Below are positions 19,378 to 30,200 of a stretch of 64,000 nt of DNA, piece by piece. The stretch's first letter is position 1. Each line of letters begins with the position of its first letter. The stretch spans positions 4,644,056 through 4,708,055 of the forward strand of contig OZ024825.1 of the NCBI GenBank assembly GCA_964016985.1. Direction: 5' to 3'. The notes under the pieces were generated by a model, which ran no database searches, had not been told where the DNA came from, and worked only from the letters and a program-made list of their open reading frames with translations. A program made the position numbers and the translations under genes. The DNA comes from Anodontia alba. Its lineage: Eukaryota; Mollusca; Bivalvia; Lucinida; Lucinidae.

Positions 19378-19860
19378 TCTTTTCCCCTCCTATTCAAAAG
19401 GAGTTTATCATATAGGGAAAGAATCTGCTCCCTTTCCTTGTAGTTGGCCCCTTTAGAGAAGAGGCTTAGTGTGCAGAATAGCAAACAGGAAGCCATGAAG
19501 TTGTCTTCCTTGTGAAAAGTGGCAGAACCTCTACCAAGAGTATCAATTATCTAACAAACATAAACACAGAACAGTAATAAACCAAAACAAAAGAACCGAC
19601 TTGGAACGGTCAGTTATAATCCTCGCCCTCAATTTTCTCTGTAGTTCAAACTTACTTGTTCGGCTCGTTGAGCGATCTTCTAACTCATTGCGCAGTTGTG
19701 CAATCTCGCCAGAACCTTAGCTAGTTGCTCATACGAGCATTCTCATCCAAACAACTAGGCCCTAGCCCCTCTGAGTGGCTCAACAAGCGCATTCAAAGTT
19801 AGACATTACCGAAATCAACAAATTAATAGCTTGGATGAAAGGTTAGACACTGGTGTTCCC
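19378..19860. repeat. Mixed repeat remnants
   Basis: A decayed TTCAGAAGGGG MITE (19378-19470), then a RepB-like tract around 19575-19650 (GAACCGACTTGGAACGGTCAG). No gene seen. Confidence 0.4.
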
Positions 19861-20412
19861 GACAGATACAAACACTTAAATGCGGGTGTGAAACGTCACA
19901 CACCGACGATCCCGGCAAATATAAAAAAAAGCCTTTGTGAGCTAATCGAACACTCTACCATATATAAAAATCCAAAGCTATATTAAGAGACCGGCGGTCA
20001 ATGACTTCATTAGTTTTGGACTTTGCACTTTTAGAATAGCTTCCCATTGCTAATTGATGGTAATTACCGCTCGCCAGGAGAATCAAACCACTGGAGAGCA
20101 TACGACAAAATACATTTCGATAAAGGACACCTGAAGAATATCAGTTTAACGTTCAAATCCGTCATACATTTTCTTTTTAAATTGATGATTCAAATTTCAA
20201 ATTTGTGGTTGCATGACCAATAAACATCCATCGGTGTCGGAGAATTGTCTTAACTTGTTTCTTCGTGTATTCATTTGTTTATCTTTTCATCTGCTGAGTT
20301 TAATCATTTACTCCGAGTGGACTCTTCTACCTCAAAACTTTGGGCAGGTTCATTTCCTATATAGGGGGTGTCTGATTAGTTTTCGTTATTACTACGATTT
20401 ACAGAAATTCCT
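19861..20412. other. Unassigned intergenic spacer
   Basis: No conserved coding or repeat signature recognised. Confidence 0.35.
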
Positions 20413-20417
20413 GTATT

Positions 20418-20492
20418 AAATGCAAACAGTGTAGACCCTGATCAGACGCCGCGTTCTGCGGCGTCTGATCTGGATCTAGACTGTTTGCCAAT
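20418..20492. repeat. PAL-GTTTGC hairpin, GACGCCGC core
   Basis: AATGCAAACAGTGTAGACCC arm and GATCAGACGCCGCG-TT-CTGCGGCGTCTGATC stem. Confidence 0.8.
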
Positions 20493-20639
20493 GTCCCTTT
20501 TATGAGATGCCAGGCATAAATGTTACAAGTAGATGACAGCAGATGGAATTTTAAAGATACTGTTATTCTTATTCTTCACAGAAAACGAGGCTGAATATTT
20601 TATAATTAGGCTTACGTAACTGAGCAGAAAATAATTTTA

Positions 20640-20895
20640 ATTCAATATAAAAAGCCAGCGCATGACAAAACCTATATTAAGACCTGTGCGACCAGCGGAG
20701 ATAGATCAGCCTGAGCATTCAAGCAGTCTTATCAGAGTCTTCGCCGATCGCATATGCCTTCTACAGCCTCCTGTTTATCCAAAGATGGATAAACGAGAAC
20801 TTTTGCTATACTGGATGGATGTACAGGCTGATCTGAGTCTTTGCTTGTCATACAAGTCTTATTATTGGTTTTGTCGGGCGTTGGCTCAAATATAA
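20640..20895. mobile_element. TCAG-MITE
   Basis: Begins CAGCGCATGACAAAACCTAT and ends TTGTCGGGCGTTGGCTCAAA, a variant end also used by the copy at 24386-24600. Confidence 0.6.
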
Positions 20896-20896
20896 A

Positions 20897-21470
20897 TGAA
20901 GTTACTCAGAAGAGGCCACATTCACGAAGCACAGCCTTTTTGAAGTACCGAAAAAAGAAGAGATGACCAACAAATAACGGTAAAACACAACAGCGCAGTT
21001 GCAATAGCAAAGTAGACCTCTCTGAACGGTCAGGAGAAAGCGATAACTACAAGGCGTCGCCCCCGGATTCACCGAAAGAAGAAGAGATGAGGAACAAACA
21101 ATGACAAGACACATTTATGCTGTTTGATAACCGACATACAGACAAAGGCAGACTGCAGCAGAGGAACCGCCTTGGAACTTTAAGCCAAAAAGCTGCCACA
21201 ATCACGAAGCAGGGTCGAAAAAAGAATAGATAAGGAAACTAACAAAAACGATGACACAACCCAGTAAGCATTCTACATAAATCTATAGCGGGCCTTTATC
21301 GGCCCGTCAGGGTAGCTGACGGGCCGATAACGGCTCACTATAGATTTATAAAAAATGCTAGCTGGTTGCAAAACCGACATACAAATAAATAAGAACTGTA
21401 AAACAGAGGAACCACACTGAAATGATCAGCAGAAAAAAAAACTACTTGGCCATCAAGCCGCATCTACTGC
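20897..21470. repeat. RepB copies with nested TATAGCGG hairpin
   Basis: Two degenerate RepB copies follow one another: GCCACATTCACGAAGCACAG at 20917 and GCCACAATCACGAAGCAGGG at 21194. The second is interrupted at about 21260 by the TATAGCGG hairpin and resumes with 'ttgcaaaaccgacatacaaataaat..aactgtaaaacagaggaacc'. Confidence 0.6.
21260..21365. mobile_element. TATAGCGG hairpin MITE
   Basis: CCAGTAAGCATTCTACATAA..AAAAATGCTAGCTGG ends, stem TATAGCGGGC..GCTCACTATA and loop GTCAGGGTAGCTGAC. It is inserted in a RepB copy. Confidence 0.9.
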
Positions 21471-21714
21471 TATGTCAGTCTACAGAAGAAATTACTAAAA
21501 TACCTGCAATAATGTAAAAATGTTCTGTTTCACTTTCTTCAAACTATATAAGCAAATAGTGTGGACCTACATATGATTCTTTATGGAACAGTCTTATCAG
21601 GGTTTGTTAGATAACTATAAGTACACGGCTAAAATATTGTCGATACAGTTATCCATAACACCATATTGTTGTCCACTAAACTGATAAGCGATTACATGTA
21701 AGAGTCAAGATCTT

Positions 21715-21952
21715 GCCCCGAGGTTATAAAACTTTTTTCATGCTCAACTCAGCTGAGCATGAAATTGGATTTATTTATAAATCTTTAAATACGGAAAAAA
21801 AATTGAAACTTCTTCCATGCTCAACTCAGCTGAGCAAGCTCAGCTGAGTTGAGCATGAATAAAGTTTTAAATTTTTCGTATTTGTATTTTTGTGACCGTG
21901 AAATTTCATGCTCAGTTGAGTTGAGCATGAAAAAATTGTATAACCTCGGGGC
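21715..21952. mobile_element. Hairpin MITE with TGCTCAACTCAGCTGAGCAT modules
   Basis: Ends GCCCCGAGGTTATA and TATAACCTCGGGGC. Four inverted or direct copies of CATGCTCAACTCAGCTGAGC lie inside, each already palindromic (CTCAGCTGAG). A lone end-like CCCGAGGTTATA is at 27281. Confidence 0.8.
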
Positions 21953-22049
21953 CAAACTGCAAGTGATGATTTGATCTGCATGGCTATATTCAATAATTGC
22001 ATATGCTGTTCAGTTGTGTGAGAACTTATCATACCTTTAGATGATCCCA

Positions 22050-22096
22050 CAAAGAAAGAAAGAAAGAAAGAAAGAAAGAAAAAGAAAGAAAGAAAA
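22050..22096. repeat. (GAAA)n microsatellite
   Basis: AAAGAAAG run. Confidence 0.9.
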
Positions 22097-22099
22097 TTA

Positions 22100-22580
22100 T
22101 TACGATTCACCATAAAAAATACCTTCAAAGTGCACCCCCAAAAAAGTAACAACTTTCAAGCTAAACCAAAACAAAACATTTGGATATGTGTTGGACCAGT
22201 AAATAATACTAGCTCAAATTTGTACCCAATTAAATAGTAAAAGCTGAAATTTTATCCTCTGATATAGTACGACCATAGGACCATGGTACGAAGGAGAAAA
22301 ATATCAGAATCTCTCCACTTTCTCATGCTTTTACCGTATCTCATATACTGAGTCTTTTCGTGAATCTACTTTCATATGGTGTAAATACACGAAATAAAAA
22401 AAAAGTCGCATGTTTCATTATCTAGATATGCTTCAGTACAAAGCGCCAGTACATTCCAGTATCAATGAATGAACGATAGGTTAACTCTGGTATCAAGTGC
22501 ATTATACATCGTCTACAACAACAACACTCACAGCTGGTATCCAGATGTTTTGAAGTTTTAGGACTGTGTCTTTTTGGACT
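22100..22580. other. Unassigned intergenic spacer
   Basis: AT-rich, nothing recognised. Confidence 0.4.
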
Positions 22581-22585
22581 TTCTG

Positions 22586-22587
22586 GC

Positions 22588-22622
<35 letters not shown>

Positions 22623-22655
22623 TCACGCACGCACACACACGCGCGCGCGCACTGT
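22586..22655. repeat. Compound (CT)n(CA)n(CG)n microsatellite
   Basis: TCTCTC run, then ACACAC, then GCGCGC. The last portion could adopt Z-DNA-type alternation. Confidence 0.9.
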
Positions 22656-22889
22656 CGTTTTATTAGTGACACACCCTTGCATGCAATATCCGGTCTTATT
22701 CCAAACACGTCTTTATGATAAAATAGAATGTACACGTAGACGATATGTTTACCGATTTTAGACTGAATAGGCTCCCCCTCTTTATATACTGGAAGAGTCG
22801 AACTTCAATATTAGGTATGTCTGGCCATCTGATAACAGTTCATTCTTAAAGGTAAATTGTTATTGAATGTAAAGTAGGGGAAAAAGGGG

Positions 22890-23294
22890 GGTTGATTATC
22901 AATGGAACATATTATGCGTCACTTCTTAGGCAGTTAAGAAAAAAAAATATTAAGGTTAAGCGCCGTGGGAAACTCAGTAAAGGTGTATTGTTTCACTAGG
23001 ACAATACTCCACGTCACACGTTTGTCCTTGCTATGGCTGCCATCAATGATTGTGGCTTTGAGTTGATTCAGCATCCCCCTTACTTGCCTGATCTCACTCC
23101 ATCAGACTTCCATTTATTTTCAAAGTTGACGAAGGCCACTTCTGTCCCATTTTCAGTCAGAAGATGACGCAATGTATGCAGTGGAGGACTTTCTGGGCAG
23201 TCAAGAAAAGGACGACTTCTTTAAAAGTGGCATTGAGGCCCTTAAACATCGCTGGCAAAAGTATAAAGCCATTAGGGATTATGTTACAAAATAA
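22890..23294 (+). pseudogene. Mariner transposase C-terminal relic
   Basis: The plus-strand reading begins INGTYYASLLRQLRKK, then KRRGKLSKGVLFH, an in-frame TAG where Gln is usual, and DNTPRHT. It continues with HPPYLPDLTPSDFHLF, the DD34D signature with 34 residues between the last two Asp. A frameshift near 23155 leads to AVEDFLGSQEKDDFF and GIEALKHRW, ending at TAA 23292-23294. It is a different mariner lineage from the copy at 8074. The N-terminal half is absent, so it is long dead. Confidence 0.9.
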
Positions 23295-23299
23295 AATAT

Positions 23300-23715
23300 G
23301 TGTATCCCAAAAGTCAAATTTCCACATGTGAAGCTCACAATTTCCATATTTGGTTCGGTTTCTTTGGGGGGGGGGTTTTGTAGGTGGTGGGTGGTGGTTG
23401 GGCGGGGGAGTGAGGGGTAAATCGTTTCGCCATTTGCTTTGAATATTTGAGGTTTAGAGGTTTAGTGCTACAATAGAAGATATATCCAGGAATGTGAAAT
23501 GTGCGCTTCTAGAGCACTATATTTGATAGTGTTTCGTTAGTTTTTCGACGAAAATTGGTAACAACCATCCCAATATTAATCTTGGGTGAATGCATCTGCA
23601 GAAACCCCTCTCCAATTTCTAGATGTGAAAGTAAAGGGACAGAGAATATGCTATCTCACGTGTGTTGACGTAGATGTGTCCTGAAATAAATGTATTGTCC
23701 AAGCTGTAAGTAAAT
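23300..23715. other. Unassigned spacer with G-rich tract
   Basis: Holds GGGGGGGGGTTTTG at 23367-23380 and GGTGGTGGTTGGGCGGGGG, a possible G-quadruplex-forming stretch on the plus strand. Otherwise unidentified. Confidence 0.45.
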
Positions 23716-23721
23716 GAGCCC

Positions 23722-23945
23722 ATATTTGAAAAAAGTACCTTCTGACGTGCGCCTAACGGAGACTTAAATCAACCTGCGTATCCGCGCAGTCTGATCAGAA
23801 TCTTCATTGTCCGCATGAAGAAACTTTGCACCCATGGCTATCCAAAAAGCGCCCAGTGAAGATTCTGATCAGCTTGCTGTGCTGCGCTAGCTGATCCGAA
23901 TCCTCGCTGGGCGCACATGTTTAAAGGTACGTTTTCTGACGTTGT
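23722..23945. mobile_element. TCAG-MITE, well preserved
   Basis: AAAAGTACCTTCTGACGTGC at the left and AAAGGTACGTTTTCTGACGT at the right are inverted ends. Two halves each hold a CTGATC..GCGCAG/CTGCGC..GATCAG pair separated by TTTGCACCCATGGCTATCC. Confidence 0.75.
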
Positions 23946-24169
23946 GGCTCAAATTGTTTCTACACAAATAAGTAACACCTGTCTTTTGTTAATGATACTG
24001 TTATCATTGTTGATGAATGGTTCCAACTTTTATCAGAAACAATGACATGAATTGATATTTTATCGCTTTACAATATGATATTCGTTTTTAGTTGTTCCAG
24101 TGTAGGAAAGGATCAAAGAATGCTATTCCAAATGAGTTAGAAAGTTAAATGTTTTGAAGTGTCCACGGA

Positions 24170-24227
24170 ATGAGGCGTACAATCTTTTTAATTGTTGGTT
24201 TGCTTGTTTTCGATAGTTATACTGCCG
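24170..24227 (+). CDS. Gene B exon 1 (signal peptide)
   Basis: ATG with G at -3; ends in phase 1 before GTAAGT, as in gene A exon 1. Confidence 0.7.
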
Positions 24228-27200
24228 GTAAGTAGTTAAAATGACATTAGACTTTGTCGATTTATTAATTCTTATCCCCCAAATATACAAAAATATTCTA
24301 GACATACATAAAATATATAGTAAAGATTTTTCTCTGAAGTAGCCCTGTATGACAGAATAACCTGTGTAACTAAAAGGACAACTTAGCCAGCGCATGACAA
24401 AACAAACAAAACGGCATGTGCGCCCAGCGAAGACTGAGATCTGCATGGGCATCCGAGTCTTCGCTGTGCGCTCAATGGGTAGCTGAGGACCCAAGCTTTC
24501 GATATGCGGACATCAGACTGGGCGGATGCCCAGGCTGAACTGAATCTTTGCTGGGTGCATATGCCATTTTGTAGGTTTTATAAAGCGCTGACTCAACTTC
24601 ATTTCTGGAAAATTTGTCCCCTTTAAAACTGGAGGCAAAATGTTTTAGCTGTATCGCCTCGCCTTCGTCCATGAGGGTACTTGGCAAACAGTGGTGACCC
24701 AGATCAGACGCCACAGAATATAGTGTCTGATCATGGTCTCCAATGCTTGCAAACAGTTTACCTATTTTTTTTTGTCAAGGAATATCTAAATCACATAGTC
24801 TGACATACCTAAAATTAAATTTCGACTCTTCTAATATAGTGTAGCGGAGTTTATTGAATCTAAACATGATGGGTTAATACGCTGATTATTCAGAGCTTGC
24901 TATAATCTCGTATGAGGCACGCCAAGATATTTTTGGATATTCAGGCAGACATGAACAGCGAAGGATGCCATGCTAAAAATATAATTGATGTTCAACGTGG
25001 GAAAAAGGCCCTTATGCCATATGCGAAAAAACGAAGGTCCAGATGGGCGTGCCCATCCGTGCAGTCTGATCACATTCCCTGTTCGTCGACATATATTACA
25101 ATATTCATTGATTCTGTAAGCAGGCAACGAAGGCCCTGATCAGCATGCGCACTCGCAAATTGCAAAAGGACCCTTTTCGTGTGTTGCGCATCCTATGTGA
25201 AAAAAAGGTAAGAGAAAAGTCCAGGGAGTGCCACAATCACAAACCGCAGCCCTTCCCAGACCCCAAGAGGAAGAGGAAACCGACAAATCTAAACAAGCAC
25301 AAACTGAACAAACGTACGTAAAGCACTAAGATTAGCTCTCTCTTCCCCAAGCGAGGTAATCGCAATACTAAAAGGACTGAAAAACACAAGAACAAAATGA
25401 CACACGGAAAGACATACAACAAATCGCCTCGTAGAATAAACCACAAAAAAACAAAGAGTAAGACTAACACCGGGACCACCGGCTTAGAACGGTCGGTAGA
25501 GCAAACCACCGGGGGGTTTAAAGCACTTTTACAGCTAGCTAACTTCACCCTGGGTCCCTGGGTCCCTGGGTCCCTGGGTCTGAAGTCTTACTCATGAATA
25601 CAACTTACATAGGCACCAAAAGAAGAGATGCGGAACAAACAACTGCAAAACAAACGTTGTATATGAAACCACCGGGGAGGAACTGCAACAGAATTGCCTT
25701 GGAAAGGTTAGAAATCATTGCATATTGATAGAATTTTTGATAAATATTCCAAACCTTGATCAAATTGTGTGGGCCTTTGTTCGTTTGTGCCCCGAATACC
25801 CTTTTTCTCCTGACCCGGTTGAATTACCGTATTGACCCTAAGTATTGGGACTGAGCAAACATTGTAGACTCTGATCAGACGCCGCAGAATGCAGATTTTA
25901 TTAGGCATACTTTATTAGGCATACTTTTTATACATAGTCTTCTTGTAAGTCAGTACATTTTGTCCAGCTCCACCAAGTCACTAATAATACTCGTATGGAA
26001 GTCTGAATTTTGGCCCTCACTCCATCCTAAACAGCATTCATAAGTTCATTAAAATAACTGTACCCTTTTCCACGCAGCTTATTCAGTTCGGAACGAACAG
26101 ATGACAGTCATTAGGGACAGGAAAGGTGAATAAGACGGATGTGGCAAAACGTCAGACCCACATTCATTGAAATTTGGCTGGTTTGAACTGGAGAAGGAGC
26201 AATGTCTTGCTGCCACGGTGTTAGGCGTTGGACTGATTGACACACTCTTTTCAACAAGACAGAATAATATTCACCATTTATTGTTGTCATGTATTAAATA
26301 ATCTATATGGATATACCTTTGCTATTCCTAAATGCAGTGGCAATAATCTTATTGCAAGATCTGGACGCTTTGAATATTTGGTCTGTGATAATCTCATGTG
26401 CTGCCATTCCATGATTCCGAAAGTCATCGCATATTATTACTTTAAAGTGAAAGTCCTCAGCACACGATTGTATCCAGTTAACAGAGCATAGCTTTTGGTG
26501 ACTCGACTTTCCTTCATTTCCGCTGTAAGCATTTGGGCACCCATTTTGCACAGACCAATAACATATGTAAATGATTATGAAATATACTTTCTGTGGAACC
26601 ATATAAAATATCAGTAGTCTCCTCTAGCTCATGAACTAAACGATGGATTACACTAATGGTCTTTAAAACGGGCGTCATCTTGTAGACGCTCTCTGTCACT
26701 ATGTAACTCCTTTGCCCACATTTTCACAGTAGCACAAGATGGAGAAGGTTTACCATAAACTGCAATCAAATATTCAGGATATCTTTGGGAGACTGGCCTT
26801 AAAGCGCCAAACACTTTATCACTGCTCTGTACTAACTTTAGTCTGTTTTACTGTTACAGAGGAGGGCGACACAATATTCGCCTAAAAAGTTGGTCAAAAA
26901 GGATATTTAAGTTTTGTAAAACCAGTAAAATAAATAAAGATATTTCACTTATTAACCACAGTAAAACTTCAATGACTCGAACAGCGATGACGTATATTGC
27001 GGCTGCTTCGAACTCGTTTCTTAGTCCCTAGGAAATTCTTCCCATAGCTCAAGAAAACAAATATTTAGGTTTATTCTAGGGAAAATGTTCTTATTTACCA
27101 GGAAAATGTGTGTAATTATCGAGGCGATATATATATCAAAAAGAAATCCCTAAATTATCCCCAGATCTGCTGGTGCTATGATTAACCCTCAGTGGCTCGA

Positions 27201-30200
27201 ACTACCCATTTCTAGAACAAATTTCTGTGGCCCCAAAGATGATCGAGCCATTTGACTGGATATAAAAGATTAAACTCCTGTCCCGAGGTTATACATAAAA
27301 ACATATATTAGGCTAAACATTTATTGATATATCCTCGTATTTCAGACATTTGCCAAGAAGAGAGGGTCGTCTACAAGACTGGAAAACTTGAAAATATCTT
27401 AGACATAGATTCAGAAGATATTTCAAGACTTCAACAAGCCTGTTACAAACAATTCAATATCCCTGGCTCTGTGAATGCTACACTGTTCGTCGAAGAAATA
27501 TTCCCCGGAGGAAACAAATATTTCAAGTATGGAAGTCTGGGTATGACATCCGTATTTTCAAGAGACAAAATCTTAGTTTCAAAATATAGCTGCCCGAAGA
27601 GTTTGCAAGATGATACCAAACATTGGGAAGAACTAGTTCAACCCGGACAAGGCGTAAGTTTGACTGATGTCACGGTGTTTTGTTTAAAGTTCCAGCCAAG
27701 TCAAGAGGGTCGGAACTTAGGATCACATATCCGAGGCAATAGAGTTAGACTCCTTTTAAAAGTGGGCGTAGCTTTTTGTGAGAACGCAGGTACAACGACA
27801 TCTGTGACACCACATGATTTCGGACGTACAGACAGTGGAAAGTGCAGAGAACTCTGCAATGCCACTGGTGTGATTGCCAAATGCACAAACTTTGGTGAGT
27901 ATATCGCACTTATCCTGAATATTCGGACACGTGTATCATTTTATGATCCTGACTATTATTTCATGGTGCTGTAACTTTATCATTTTTTGCGTCAAATCTA
28001 GTGTTTTGCACAATTTCTGCTATATGACCTATATAACTATATCATCAACCTTGGCATGCACTTCCCCTCTACAGTATGGACTCAAACAGTATGGTATCAT
28101 CTTGTGATTATAACCTACATTTCATGGTCCATAGACTTTTTCATTCTTTACATGAATCACAGTGTTTAGCAGAACGCAGCGCCTGTTCAGGGACTACACT
28201 GTTTGCAACTCGATCCAGAAGTTTTTAGACAGATCAATATACTTTTTAATATTAAACTGACATTTGATCTTCAGTATGCTCTTTGCTAAATCGACAGGGT
28301 CTGACGTAGTTTGTCTGTTTCGCAGATGAATAAAAGAAGAGGGTGGCTGGTGCGGAGGAATGGGCTGGGGAGCGTAGTTGAGAGAATGAGTCGTTGTTTT
28401 TTTGTTTTTTGTTTGTTTGTTTTTTGTTGTTGTTTTTTTGTTTGTTTGTTTGTTTGTTTGTTGTTTTTTTTTGTTTGTTTTTTTTTTTTTGTTTTTTTTG
28501 TTTTTTTGTTTGTTTGTTTTTTGTAATTCACGTGGTATCTTTTACCGTTGTTAACTGAAACAATTGATTAATCTGGCATTAAATATAAAGAATTATAAAG
28601 TATGTATTTTATCTATTTGAACGGATCGTATTTTATATGTGTTCGTTACATAATTATATGTACAACGATGTGCAATGCCAATGTTTTAAAAAGACGAATA
28701 TTTCAATTCTTACATTTCTTATTTCTCATCTAAACTTATGTTGAAGGTTTAATTATATCGGTGAGTCAAATGAGTTTTACAATGAATGTAGTGAGAAAAA
28801 AATATCATAATTTTATCCATATTACAGTATTTTATTCATCTAGAGCAGTGACTGTTACAAAGTTTAGTGTTGTGGAATATGTAACTTTTCATTATTTCTT
28901 TTCTTTCTTTTTTTCAAAGAAACAATTAGACATACTACTACGCCAGCAGAATCATCTACAAGTGAGCCTTCGTCCAAATTCATTCCCACTTCTACATTAT
29001 CATCAGAAACAGCGGCTCTAATATCTATCCTATCATCTCTAACTTCTGTAGAACCTCTCAAAACAAGCAGTGTTTCTACGAATAGAGCCACTGAAACCAC
29101 AAAAACCTCATTCAGTGTAAGTCCGTTCGCAAAAACTACAGACTTGATCCGCTTTAATTACACTGTTTCCTCTTTGAGTCTGTCCACAAAAAATTCTGCA
29201 TCAAGTATTCGAACGAGTACATGGCCACCTGTCACGCACCCAAATTATTCATTTACTAAAGAAACCCATTATGGAAACACTGCTAGTGAACGCACAAAAG
29301 ACCATTCGATGAAATGGTCAACAAAATCATGGTATGATCCCATGTCAACACACAGTATTATAAGTAAAACAAAAGAGCCACAAGATGGGTCCGCTACAGT
29401 GACAAATCGTACTGCAGACGTCGCAACGGAAATAGGGCTTGTCGGATCTGGAAGCACAAAAACTAACATCGCCGGAATATCTTATAAATCAACAACCGAA
29501 ACAAATAACGCCATAGAAACTACATTATCTATCTCACGGTCAAGTCAAGGTGTAAGTGGTGAAGATGCAATGGAAGGAGGTGAATTATTCGGTATGTTCT
29601 TTTTTCTAACTTCCATGAAGTGAACGCTACCTTAACATCTTAAACGCTAAGCTTGCTAAAAACATTTCAGCAGACATTTGTACTCTTCTTATTTTTCCCT
29701 GAAAACATGATTTGACATTTCCTGCCAGTTGTCCCCTTAGGAGACAATTTGCATGAAATATCAAATCCTGTTTTTCTAGTCTTCTTACTCAAGTTGATTT
29801 TCTTCCGTAAAACAATCAAGTACAGCAGCTTAAAGATAATTAATTACGCGACCCAAACCAATTAGACCTTGAGGTGTCAATAGACGCCCTGCCCACTCTC
29901 GCCCTCTCCCCCTCCCCTCCCCCCGCCTCTATCTCTTGGGAAATTTTCAGACATACCCTATATTAAAGAGCATGCATTTCTGCGTCGAATGAAACTTGTT
30001 TGCACTCTGGCGATTGGACCATTACCGTGTTATAAATATCTTCTTTTAAAAATAAACCTCCATTCTGCAGAAAAAAACAACGTATTTTTATCTTAAGAAA
30101 TCGATGGGTTACAAATTGAGGGCTACCCACATAACATTTATGACTGTGCATTGTTTCGACCTTTTCATGACAAATCCACATACATTCTAAACATGTTCCG

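Noticed and set aside
25397..25597. Basic peptide ORF recurring in many places (also at 48432, 55748, 56523, and reverse ORFs at 34356, 52179, 60745)
   Set aside because: These are RepA copies. The peptides are not aligned to a start or stop, no domain is recognised, and open frames exist on both strands.
28286..28531. Lys/Gln/Thr-rich ORF
   Set aside because: Translation of the T/G low-complexity tract on the reverse strand.
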